Positions 1 to 5,879 are shown, counted from the first letter of the stretch. The stretch is 7,371 nt of DNA from Rhodobacterales bacterium (GCA_013298485.1 JAAFHS010000111.1:1-7371); one strand, 5' to 3'. Numbers and translations: made by a program. The notes: generated from the sequence alone by a model not told the origin.

Positions 1-120
1 GTGCAGCGCGAGGTGCGCGTAGAACCCCTGGACGGCGACAACGTGCTGGTGGTCGCGGGGCTGGAAGTCGGCCTGCGCGTGGTCACTGAAGGCGCCGAGC
101 TTCTCAACCAGATCCGATAG
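1..120 (+). CDS. RND efflux periplasmic adaptor subunit (HlyD/CusB-like), C-terminal end only
   Basis: This is the last 39 codons of a gene that starts before the window and ends with TAG at 118-120. The reading (VEPLDGDNVLVVAGLEVGLR, then VVTEGAELLNQIR) matches the usual C-terminal pattern of membrane-fusion/adaptor proteins of RND metal pumps: a short beta-strand unit with 'V.AGL..G.RVV..GA..L.Q'. In the family this subunit sits in the periplasm and bridges the inner-membrane permease and an outer-membrane channel. The permease gene begins only 9 nt after the stop, which supports co-transcription and the assignment. Nothing can be said about its N-terminal metal-binding region, which lies outside the window. 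The GTG at position 1 is an internal codon, not a start. Confidence 0.8.
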   Translation: MQREVRVEPLDGDNVLVVAGLEVGLRVVTEGAELLNQIR

Positions 121-129
121 GCGGCACGC

Positions 130-3100
130 ATGTTCAACTTTCTTGTCACGCAGTCGCTACGCAACCGCATGTTCGTGCTCGCGATTGCTGCGGTGATGGT
201 GCTTTACGGAGCGCTGACTGTCACGCGTCTGCCGGTCGATGTGTTTCCCGACTTGAACCGCCCGACCGTCACAATCATGATTGAGGCGGAAGGGCTGGCC
301 CCACCCGAAGTGGAGCAACTGGTTACTTATCCGCTCGAGACACAGATGAACGGGTTGCCAGGCGTGACTCGGGTTCGGTCGACGTCGGGTGTGGGCTTGT
401 CGATCGTCTATGTCGAGTTTGACTGGAACACCGACATTTATCGCAATCGTCAGCAGATCGCCGAACGTCTGACGCTGGTACAAGCGCAATTGCCGCAGGG
501 TGTGGTGCCGCAGATGGGTCCGATCGCATCCATCATGGGGCAGATCATGCTGATCGCGGTTACGGGTCCTGACAATGTCACCCCGATGGAATTGCGCGAA
601 CTGGCAGATTTTACCATCCGCCCCCGCTTGTTGACTATTCCCGGCGTTGCCAACGTCATCCCCATTGGCGGCGAAGTAAGGCAATATCGTGTGGCACCCA
701 ATCCAGCAGCCATGCGTGCATTCGGGGTAACCTATGAGGATGTTGAGTCGGCGTTGGCAGGGTTCGGCGCGAACACGGGGGGCGGCTTTGCCGACCAGTA
801 TGGTCGCGAATTCCTGATCCGAAACATCGGTCGAACCCAGAGCCTCGCGGATCTGGGCAGTCTTGTCGTGGCATCGGTCGGGGGCCAGCCGGTTGCTTTG
901 GACCAGGTCGCCGAAGTCAGCTTCGCGCCTCGCACGAAGCGGGGCGATGCCGGCTTCATGGGTGATGATGCGGTCATCGTGTCGATTGAGAAACAGCCGG
1001 ACGTGGATTCCATTGACCTGACGCGACAGGTCGAAGCGGCGCTTGCAGAAATGACCGCCGCTTTGCCGGAGGGTGTCAAGGCGGACAACATCCTCTTCCG
1101 GCAGGCGACCTTTATCGAGACATCGATCAGCAACGTACAAAAGGTGTTGCTGGAAGCCATCGCCGTCGTCGCGGTCGTCCTGTTCCTGTTCCTCCTGAAT
1201 GCCCGAACCACCATCATCTCTTTGACAGCCATTCCAGTCTCGATCCTGGTCACGGCAATCATCTTCTATTGGATGGGACTTTCGATCAACACGATGACCC
1301 TAGGCGGGCTCGCGATCGCCATTGGCGAACTTGTCGATGACGCTGTGGTTGACGTCGAGAATATCTTTCGGCGTTTGCGCGAAAATCGGGAGAAGGGCAA
1401 TCCGCGTTCCGTGTTCGATGTCGTTGTGTCGGCCAGTCAGGAGGTTCGGTCTGGCATCGTCTATGCCACCATGACGATCGTCCTGGTGTTCGTACCGCTT
1501 TTCGCGCTGTCGGGCATCGAGGGGCGCCTCTTCGCGCCACTGGGACAAGCTTACATTATCTCGATCCTCGCGAGTCTCGTCGTTTCGATCACCCTGACCC
1601 CGGTCATGGCCTACTACATGTTGCCCGGCCTAAAGCGGCTGGACGAGCACGAAGGCATGATCGTCCGGGTCCTGAAACGTAGCAACAAACGACTACTCGA
1701 ATGGTCCTTCGGGCATCCACGCCTGCTGATTGCAGGGGTGCTGGCGGCGGTAGTGACAGCGGGAAGCTTTGCGACCCAGCTTCCACGCGCCTTTCTGCCG
1801 CCTTTCAACGAAGGGACACTGACGATCAGCATGCTGTTCAACCCAGGTATCTCGCTGGAAGAAAGCCAGCGGGTCGGTTTGGTTGCGGAGCGACTGATCA
1901 TGGAGGTCCCTGAAGTCGTTCTGGTTGGCCGTCGCACCGGCAGAGCTGAACTTGATGAACACGCCGAAGGCGTTCATTCGTCTGAAGTCGAGGTCGAGCT
2001 TGCCGAGGATGGCCGTCCCAAGGCCGAAATCGAAGCCGACATCCGGGCGCGGTTGTCGGTCCTTCCAGTGACGACGAACATCGGCCAACCGATCTCACAT
2101 CGACTGGACCATATGCTTTCGGGTGTTCGGGCGCAGATAGCCCTGAAAATCTTCGGTGAAGATCTCGATACTATGCGCGCACTGGCCGAGGAGTTTCGCG
2201 TGGCGCTTGCTGAAATTCCGGGAGTTGTCGACCTTCAGGTAGAAAAACAGGTCCGCATTCCTCAGCTGGAGATCATTGTCGATTATGGGCGAGCGGCACT
2301 TTATGGTTTGCAACCTGCGGCCGTCACCGAGCAGCTTGAGCAGTTGTCAAACGGCCGTATCGTCTCGCGCATCGTTGATGGGAACCGGCGCTTTGATGTG
2401 GTTCTGCGCTTGCAAGACGAAGAACGGACGACGCGGGGTCTCGGTGAATTGTTGATCGAAACACCGAGCGGATGGATTCCGGTCAGCCAGATTGCCGATA
2501 TCGTCGAGACCGACGGCCCGAACCAGATCTTGCGCGAGAATGGCAAGCGGCGGCTGGTTGTGCTGGCAAACTCTGATGGTCAGACCGACATGGCGCAGAT
2601 CGTGGAGCAGATCCGTCAGGTCATGGCGACGAAGGATCTGCCGACGGGATTTTTCGCCACGCTGGAAGGTACCTTCCAGGCGCAGGAAGAATCGATGCGG
2701 ACGATCGGGCTGCTGTCGATACTCTCGCTGGCAATGATATTCGCCATTCTTTACAGCCGCTACCGATCGCCGTTGTTCGTGGGTATCATCATGGCCTCCG
2801 TACCTTTGGCGCTGATTGGCAGTGTTGCGGCTCTCTGGTGGTCTGGGCAGCCGCTATCCGTGGCCTCGATGGTGGGGTTCATCACTCTGACGGGAATCGC
2901 CACGCGCAATGGGATTCTCAAGATCAGCCACTACATCAACTTGGCCATTCATGAAGATATGCCTTTCGGGCGGGACCTGGTCATACGGGGGAGCCTCGAG
3001 CGACTTACACCTGTTCTGATGACTGCGCTCTCAGCCGGCGTAGCCCTTGTGCCGCTGATGCTGGGGGCTGATGCTCCTGGTAAGGAAATCCTGCATCCTG

Positions 3101-3279
3101 TCGCCATTACGATCTTTGGCGGCCTCGTGACCGCGACTTTGCTCGATACCGTGCTGACCCCGACGCTGTTCCTGCGTTATGGCCGCGTCCCGCTAGAGCG
3201 CCTTGTGGCGCAGGCGCGTGCAGAGGCCGCAAAGCAGGCGGATGTAACTGGCCACGCCCCCACTCTTGAAGCTTTTTGA
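130..3279 (+). CDS. Heavy-metal efflux RND transporter permease (CusA/CzcA family)
   Basis: Complete 1049-residue inner-membrane pump, a normal length for HME-type RND permeases, which export metal ions in exchange for protons. The first membrane helix is at about residues 13-33, followed by a large periplasmic loop. A block of helices starts at about 339, a second periplasmic loop covers about 560-860, and the final helices end near 1025. The family pattern 'RLPVDVFPDL' is near residue 34, and a 'SGVRAQIALKIFG' block is in the second loop. The TM4 proton-relay segment reads GELVDDAVVDVEN (399-411). It keeps the Asp (D403) and Glu (E410) shared by CzcA and CusA but adds E400, D404 and D408. 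From memory of E. coli CusA, its third metal-relay Met (M672) falls on Leu727 here, so a strict Cu(I)/Ag(I) specificity is doubtful. The start is ATG 9 nt after the adaptor stop with a weak AGGCGG ribosome site, so translational coupling is likely. No frameshift or truncation was seen. Metal identity is inferred only from neighbours. Confidence 0.95.
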   Translation: MFNFLVTQSLRNRMFVLAIAAVMVLYGALTVTRLPVDVFPDLNRPTVTIMIEAEGLAPPEVEQLVTYPLETQMNGLPGVTRVRSTSGVGLSIVYVEFDWNTDIYRNRQQIAERLTLVQAQLPQGVVPQMGPIASIMGQIMLIAVTGPDNVTPMELRELADFTIRPRLLTIPGVANVIPIGGEVRQYRVAPNPAAMRAFGVTYEDVESALAGFGANTGGGFADQYGREFLIRNIGRTQSLADLGSLVVASVGGQPVALDQVAEVSFAPRTKRGDAGFMGDDAVIVSIEKQPDVDSIDLTRQVEAALAEMTAALPEGVKADNILFRQATFIETSISNVQKVLLEAIAVVAVVLFLFLLNARTTIISLTAIPVSILVTAIIFYWMGLSINTMTLGGLAIAIGELVDDAVVDVENIFRRLRENREKGNPRSVFDVVVSASQEVRSGIVYATMTIVLVFVPLFALSGIEGRLFAPLGQAYIISILASLVVSITLTPVMAYYMLPGLKRLDEHEGMIVRVLKRSNKRLLEWSFGHPRLLIAGVLAAVVTAGSFATQLPRAFLPPFNEGTLTISMLFNPGISLEESQRVGLVAERLIMEVPEVVLVGRRTGRAELDEHAEGVHSSEVEVELAEDGRPKAEIEADIRARLSVLPVTTNIGQPISHRLDHMLSGVRAQIALKIFGEDLDTMRALAEEFRVALAEIPGVVDLQVEKQVRIPQLEIIVDYGRAALYGLQPAAVTEQLEQLSNGRIVSRIVDGNRRFDVVLRLQDEERTTRGLGELLIETPSGWIPVSQIADIVETDGPNQILRENGKRRLVVLANSDGQTDMAQIVEQIRQVMATKDLPTGFFATLEGTFQAQEESMRTIGLLSILSLAMIFAILYSRYRSPLFVGIIMASVPLALIGSVAALWWSGQPLSVASMVGFITLTGIATRNGILKISHYINLAIHEDMPFGRDLVIRGSLERLTPVLMTALSAGVALVPLMLGADAPGKEILHPVAITIFGGLVTATLLDTVLTPTLFLRYGRVPLERLVAQARAEAAKQADVTGHAPTLEAF
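2662..2679. repeat. Perfect 18-bp palindrome inside the RND permease gene
   Basis: CTGGAAGGTACCTTCCAG is identical to its own reverse complement, centred between 2670 and 2671. It encodes the LEGTFQ stretch, a conserved region of the permease, so protein constraint may explain it. The half-sites GGAAGGT/ACCTTCC resemble those of CueR-type MerR operators, but they are in the opposite order and have no spacer. A regulatory role is therefore not supported. Confidence 0.5.
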
Positions 3280-3284
3280 TCATC

Positions 3285-3288
3285 GGAG
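3285..3288 (+). promoter_or_regulatory. Ribosome binding site deciding the start of the small exported protein
   Basis: GGAG lies 7 nt before the ATG at 3296. This favours that ATG over an in-frame TTG at 3266, which would overlap the permease gene, lacks a clear Shine-Dalgarno sequence, and would add ten polar residues in front of the signal peptide. Confidence 0.65.
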
Positions 3289-3295
3289 TCAAACT

Positions 3296-3679
3296 ATGAA
3301 CCTCATCACGCTCTCGCGTCGGATCGGCTTTGCTGCCATCGGCTCACTGTTCGCGGTCGCTGCCTTGGCGCATGAACCGCGCCCCGGCCCGAATGGCGGC
3401 TGGAAGGTCGATGCTGGTGCATGGCATGCAGAACTGGTCGCCAACGGCACCCTGACCGTTGTCGTCTATCTTTTTGACGGTTCAGATGAGCCTGTTTCGG
3501 CAAACGGCTGGACCGCTAATGCCATTCTGCTGATCGACGGTGCTGCGCAGCGATTTGAGTTGACGCCTGATGCAGATGGCCGACTTTCTGGGAACTCGGC
3601 CGTCGGCGTGCCAAAGGACGTGAAGGGCGCGCTACAGCTCGTCGCCCCGGACGGAAGCTCTGTGCAGGCTAAGTACTAG
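3296..3679 (+). CDS. Small exported periplasmic protein accompanying the RND pump
   Basis: A 127-residue protein with a clear Sec signal peptide: basic LSRRI at 6-10, a hydrophobic core, and the cleavage motif AALA before His26. The mature part is about 102 residues with short alternating strands (HAELVANGTLTVVVYLFDG, ANAILLIDG, ALQLVAPDG), suggesting a small beta-sandwich. It has no Cys and no Met after residue 1. Its only histidines are His26, predicted as the first residue after cleavage, and His44 (GAWHAEL). I recognise the pattern 'EPR.GPNGG...DAG..H.ELV' as that of uncharacterised small proteins found next to alphaproteobacterial HME-RND genes, but I know no experimentally assigned function. 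It lies 16 nt after the permease stop and is followed by a hairpin, so it is probably the last gene of the efflux operon. A periplasmic metal-binding or delivery role is inferred. Confidence 0.85.
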   Translation: MNLITLSRRIGFAAIGSLFAVAALAHEPRPGPNGGWKVDAGAWHAELVANGTLTVVVYLFDGSDEPVSANGWTANAILLIDGAAQRFELTPDADGRLSGNSAVGVPKDVKGALQLVAPDGSSVQAKY

Positions 3680-3685
3680 GGTGGC

Positions 3686-3703
3686 AGCGGAGAACGCTCC
3701 GCT
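3686..3703 (+). terminator. Hairpin at the end of the efflux operon
   Basis: AGCGGAG (3686-3692), loop AACG, CTCCGCT (3697-3703): a perfect 7-bp GC-rich stem with a tetraloop, 7 nt after the stop codon of the small exported protein. The following bases are CTTGGTCATT, so the U-tract is poor. It may act as a weak intrinsic terminator or as a 3' mRNA-stabilising structure. Confidence 0.6.
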
Positions 3704-4334
3704 CTTGGTCATTATGCAGTATCGCTTCTCCTGTTGTAATGGAGCCTTTCGATCGACAGATCCGACAGGCGCGATGCAGAATCCCGCGCCAATTCGTTGG
3801 AGGCAGTGAACGCTAGTCACAAGATACGTCGATGTGGCTTTCACTCTTCTCCTCCTAAGCGGCTGCGCTCTGACTCTTTTTCTAAACATTTCCGTTGCCG
3901 GGGTGGCGCGGATGACGACCCGTTCGAGCTGGACTCGACCGATGACAGAGTCGGATCGGGGGCGACCATCAAGGTCCTGCTCCCCGATATGCGGAGCGGC
4001 TAGACGGTTGCGGATGCGGTGATCTGCGCGCGCGGCGGGCCTCGCTGCGGTGCTGCGAATGTCGCCAACGAACGATCAGAACATGCTGTCGCACAATTGC
4101 CCTCACCTGCCGCGGGGTCGCCCGCACAATTCCGAACAAAGGGAGCTGCATGCCTACGGGATCGTCGTTGACGACCTCCATCGCCGTTGCCCAAAAGCGG
4201 TTTAACAAGCGTTTTCACTTTCGGGCTGCTGGAGGAGTAACGCTACCCCAAAGCGGCTTTATTGGAACTCCAAAAATAGCCGATCCTGCAACCTGAGCGC
4301 CCGCACTCAGTCCACGAGAACCGAGTTTTCGCAG
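3704..4334. other. Stretch without a convincing gene
   Basis: About 630 bp between the efflux operon and the L,D-transpeptidase gene. All reading frames are short, lack good ribosome sites and show no family resemblance I can recognise. It contains an inverted repeat GGCGCG (3768-3773) / CGCGCC (3785-3790) with an 11-nt loop, a lipoprotein-like ORF described separately, and two similar 15-16 bp blocks, CCCAAAAGCGGTTTA (4190-4204) and CCCCAAAGCGGCTTTA (4246-4261), starting 56 bp apart. I found no tRNA, insertion-sequence end or clear promoter. It reads like a degraded or recombined junction. Confidence 0.5.
3834..4022 (+). pseudogene. Possible remnant of a small lipoprotein gene
   Basis: From a GTG at 3834 the frame gives a short hydrophobic stretch with a lipobox, VAFTLLLLSGCALTLFLN, where Cys11 would be the lipidated residue. 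After about residue 25 this frame turns into low-complexity Arg/Ser-rich sequence typical of non-coding frames. A different + frame then carries an acidic, protein-like run (ADDDPFELDSTDD, then RVGSGATIKVLLPDMRSG) at 3908-4003, ending in TAG. A frameshift near 3900 could have separated a lipoprotein signal from its body. There is no ribosome site before the GTG and no basic residue before the hydrophobic core, so this is a weak call and may be chance. Confidence 0.18.
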
Positions 4335-4356
4335 AGAAAGCTTCAATGAACTTTCT
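4335..4356. repeat. Inverted repeat at the 3' end of the L,D-transpeptidase gene
   Basis: AGAAAG (4335-4340) pairs with CTTTCT (4351-4356). An inner TTC/GAA pairing (4342-4344 with 4348-4350) and one bulged base extend it to about nine base pairs around the loop AAT. It overlaps the TAG stop of the minus-strand gene. The stem is AT-rich and no U-tract follows on the minus strand, so a terminator role is uncertain. Confidence 0.3.
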
Positions 4357-4864
4357 ACGGGAAGATCTCGATAGGTGTGCCATTTCGAACCATGGAGTAT
4401 ATCTCTTCGATCTGCCGATCGTTGACGGCGATGCAGCCTGCAGTCCAGTCTCGGACATTGAGAGGCTCTTTTCCCCGTCTGGGACCACCGTGAATGAAGA
4501 TATCTCCTCCGGGTGCGCGGCCCTGTTCGGCAGCAAAGGCAAAATCTGCATCATTAGGATAGGAAATACCTATGGACAAATGGTAAAGACTATCTGGGTT
4601 TCGCCTGTCGATGACATATCTGCCCTCGGGAGTCTTTCCATCACCTTCGAACTGCTTGTGACCGGTCGGAGCAAAACCAAGTCCGATCGGATATGTTTTC
4701 AATGGACCTGTCTCACCATCGAGAAAAAGCAGACGCTCGGACTTGTAAATCCGCAAGCGCGTGACCGGAGGTCCATCATAGGTTCTAAACTTTCCTGCGC
4801 ATGCGGACAGCAGAACGACGACCGTGCCTAGCAAGAAGAAGCGTCGCGTGCCGCAAGATACCAT
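4355..4864 (-). CDS. L,D-transpeptidase family lipoprotein (YkuD domain)
   Basis: A 169-residue protein with a type II (lipoprotein) signal peptide: basic TRR at 6-8, a hydrophobic core, and lipobox LSAC with Cys22 as the lipidation site. The next residue is Ala, which under the usual rule favours the outer membrane. The YkuD domain covers about 36-168. It has the characteristic GDGKTPEG loop (74-81), His125-Gly126 in IFIHGG, and the catalytic block DWTAGCIAV (139-147) with Cys144 as nucleophile. In this family the enzyme forms 3-3 peptidoglycan cross-links, attaches proteins to the wall, or acts on related substrates; which applies here cannot be read from sequence. It is short compared with LysM-bearing members. 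The ATG at 4864 is the only start giving the signal peptide, though no clear Shine-Dalgarno sequence precedes it. Third codon positions look less GC-biased than in the RND permease, suggesting a different history. Confidence 0.9.
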   Translation of the reverse strand: MVSCGTRRFFLLGTVVVLLSACAGKFRTYDGPPVTRLRIYKSERLLFLDGETGPLKTYPIGLGFAPTGHKQFEGDGKTPEGRYVIDRRNPDSLYHLSIGISYPNDADFAFAAEQGRAPGGDIFIHGGPRRGKEPLNVRDWTAGCIAVNDRQIEEIYSMVRNGTPIEIFP

Positions 4865-4882
4865 GTGAGGTGGGTGCCCAGT

Positions 4883-5104
4883 TCAAAGTGGTCGCAGTCG
4901 AGCTTTGGCGTCTGCCTTTTTCCAAAAGGCTAGCGCATCGAGCGGTAGCCATCGCCAGAAGTAACCTATGATCGACATCACAGAGACACAACTGGTAACT
5001 CGCAGGACGACTGGGTGCACCGTGATTTGGCCACCAAGCGGGCTCCTGCCGAGGAAGATCATTCCCATATTTATTGAAGCGGCCATGTGAGGTTTTGCGG
5101 TCAT
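4883..5104 (-). CDS. Possible small membrane protein upstream of the L,D-transpeptidase gene
   Basis: A 73-residue frame ending 18 nt before the L,D-transpeptidase start, as in an operon. It has one likely membrane segment (HPVVLRVTSCVSVMSIIGYF, about residues 35-54), then a Trp-rich stretch and a basic tail (WKKADAKARL). Several in-frame starts are possible (TTG 5119, ATG 5104, ATG 5086), none with a recognisable ribosome site, so the start given is arbitrary. I do not recognise a family. A second overlapping minus frame (ATG 5138) begins with an equally protein-like IYRLWIARIVNDRK. This raises the possibility that the region is a frameshifted remnant of a longer membrane-protein gene. Confidence 0.25.
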   Translation of the reverse strand: MTAKPHMAASINMGMIFLGRSPLGGQITVHPVVLRVTSCVSVMSIIGYFWRWLPLDALAFWKKADAKARLRPL

Positions 5105-5236
5105 TGACGATGCGCGCAATCCAGAGTCGATATATCATGTATTTCGGTCAGATGGCGTCTTCAGTGGGCTACGCAGGCGCAAGGCAATGGACGTTTACAC
5201 ATGGTTCAACGACAGCCGCTTTCATCTCTAGTAGCT

Positions 5237-5257
5237 GGAGGTTGCATCATGGCAACC
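5237..5257 (+). promoter_or_regulatory. Strong ribosome site with a hairpin presenting the start codon
   Basis: GGAGG (5237-5241) lies 7 nt before an ATG at 5249. GGTTGC (5240-5245) and GCAACC (5252-5257) form a perfect 6-bp inverted repeat whose 6-nt loop ATCATG contains that ATG. The stem overlaps the last two G bases of the Shine-Dalgarno sequence, so folding could limit ribosome access. The sequence pairing is seen directly; the regulatory effect is inference. Confidence 0.4.
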
Positions 5258-5380
5258 GAGTACACTGCCTTAAATTGGGAACCGCCATGCTTCTATCACC
5301 ACGTCCGTTTCCTGATATTCAGCCTCCCCATTGGCTACCAACTTGCCGCCCAAGAAAAGAAGCACATGGAGCCTGGCTGA
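5249..5380 (+). CDS. Candidate 43-residue small protein
   Basis: A short ORF from ATG 5249 to TGA 5380, supported mainly by an excellent Shine-Dalgarno sequence at ideal distance. The product starts MATEYTALNWEPP, followed by CFYHHVRF (Cys14, His17, His18), a short hydrophobic run FLIFSLPIGY (21-30), and a charged tail QEKKHMEPG. The Cys/His/His/His/Met content could bind metal, but no known family is recognised and the hydrophobic run is short for a membrane helix. It is transcribed toward the DUF411 gene and ends 12 nt before the hairpin at 5393. The opposite strand of the same interval also has an open 43-codon frame (5401 down to 5270) directly after the DUF411 stop, so which strand codes, if either, is uncertain. 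Confidence 0.35.
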   Translation: MATEYTALNWEPPCFYHHVRFLIFSLPIGYQLAAQEKKHMEPG

Positions 5381-5392
5381 TCCAAAATGATT

Positions 5393-5411
5393 GCGGCTCA
5401 TATCAAGCCGC
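5393..5411 (-). terminator. Hairpin overlapping the DUF411 stop codon
   Basis: Read on the minus strand: GCGGCT, loop TGATATG, AGCCGC, then AATCATTTTGG. The perfect 6-bp GC-rich stem uses the last two sense codons of the DUF411 gene, and the stop codon TGA lies in the loop. A short T-run follows a few bases later. It probably serves as the terminator of the SCO-M23-DUF411 operon and may also stop transcripts arriving on the plus strand. Confidence 0.5.
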
Positions 5412-5879
5412 TGGATAGCTCGTGTAAACTTCCAGACTTCCATCCCGGCCAACCAGCAGGACGTCATAGGCGTCCCGACTGTCTTCTGATCCCATGCCGG
5501 GGGAGCCGTAAGGCATGCCGGGCACGGCAAGACCAACTGCATCAGGACGCTCGTCGAGCAGCCTTCGAATGTCCGCAGCCGGGACATGGCCTTCGAGAGC
5601 ATAGCCGTCAACGGTCCCCGTGTGGCAGGAAAATGCCTTTGCTGGAATGCCCTGGTCCATCTTGAAGCGGATCAGCAACGTTCCCATCGACACCTCATCC
5701 GTAACCGTGAAGCCTTGCTCCCGCAGATAGTCGACCCATGCTTCACAGCACTCGCAGCCACGCCCCTTGACGACATGGATTGGCGGTTCTTCCTCTGCCT
5801 GAGCTTTGGCGGCAGGGGTTACGGCAAACGCTGTTGCTGCAAGGATGACCTCTCGGCGGCCGATACGAAATTCCGTCAT
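5403..5879 (-). CDS. DUF411 domain metal-binding protein (CopG-like), exported
   Basis: A 158-residue protein. The N-terminus IGRREVILAATAFAVTPAAK has a twin arginine (R8-R9) before the hydrophobic core and ends in AKAQA, so Tat or Sec export to the periplasm is likely. The DUF411 domain covers about 33-155: GCECCEAWVDYLREQGF with Cys42, Cys44 and Cys45, then FSCHT with Cys85 and His86, EGHVP (96-100), and VPGMPYGSPGM (119-129) with Met122 and Met129. This is the usual family order. DUF411 proteins occur in copper resistance clusters, and the Pseudomonas relative CopG binds a Cu cluster through the conserved cysteines and other ligands. All expected Cys, His and Met positions appear intact. 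Its ATG overlaps the M23 gene stop by 4 nt (ATGA), so the two are translationally coupled. It is the last gene of the operon. Confidence 0.93.
   Translation of the reverse strand: MTEFRIGRREVILAATAFAVTPAAKAQAEEEPPIHVVKGRGCECCEAWVDYLREQGFTVTDEVSMGTLLIRFKMDQGIPAKAFSCHTGTVDGYALEGHVPAADIRRLLDERPDAVGLAVPGMPYGSPGMGSEDSRDAYDVLLVGRDGSLEVYTSYPAA

Noticed and set aside
157..1140. 327-codon open frame on the minus strand inside the RND permease gene
   Set aside because: It is antisense to a clearly conserved protein-coding frame, its product is Arg/His/Asp-rich low-quality sequence, and it has no ribosome site or recognisable domain. Long antisense frames are expected in GC-rich genes.
3266..3295. TTG start at 3266 for the small exported protein
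   Set aside because: It overlaps the permease gene, and the ATG at 3296 has a GGAG site at proper distance and directly begins the signal peptide.
3969..4208. 79-codon minus-strand frame in the gap (…MEVVNDDPVGMQLPLFGIV…)
   Set aside because: The first part looks protein-like, but the rest is Arg/His/Ser-rich, the start is TTG without a ribosome site, and no family is recognised. Not enough to call a gene.
4346..4831. 161-codon plus-strand frame
   Set aside because: It is the antisense of the L,D-transpeptidase gene, whose lipobox and catalytic Cys motif make the minus strand the coding one.
5125..5150. AT-rich patch around GATATATC as a promoter
   Set aside because: Possible -10-like hexamers exist on both strands, but no -35 element at proper spacing matches well enough to call it.
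3704..5392. Insertion sequence, integrase, tRNA or CRISPR array in the seam
   Set aside because: No transposase or integrase motifs, terminal inverted repeats with target duplications, cloverleaf or regularly spaced repeats were found by eye.
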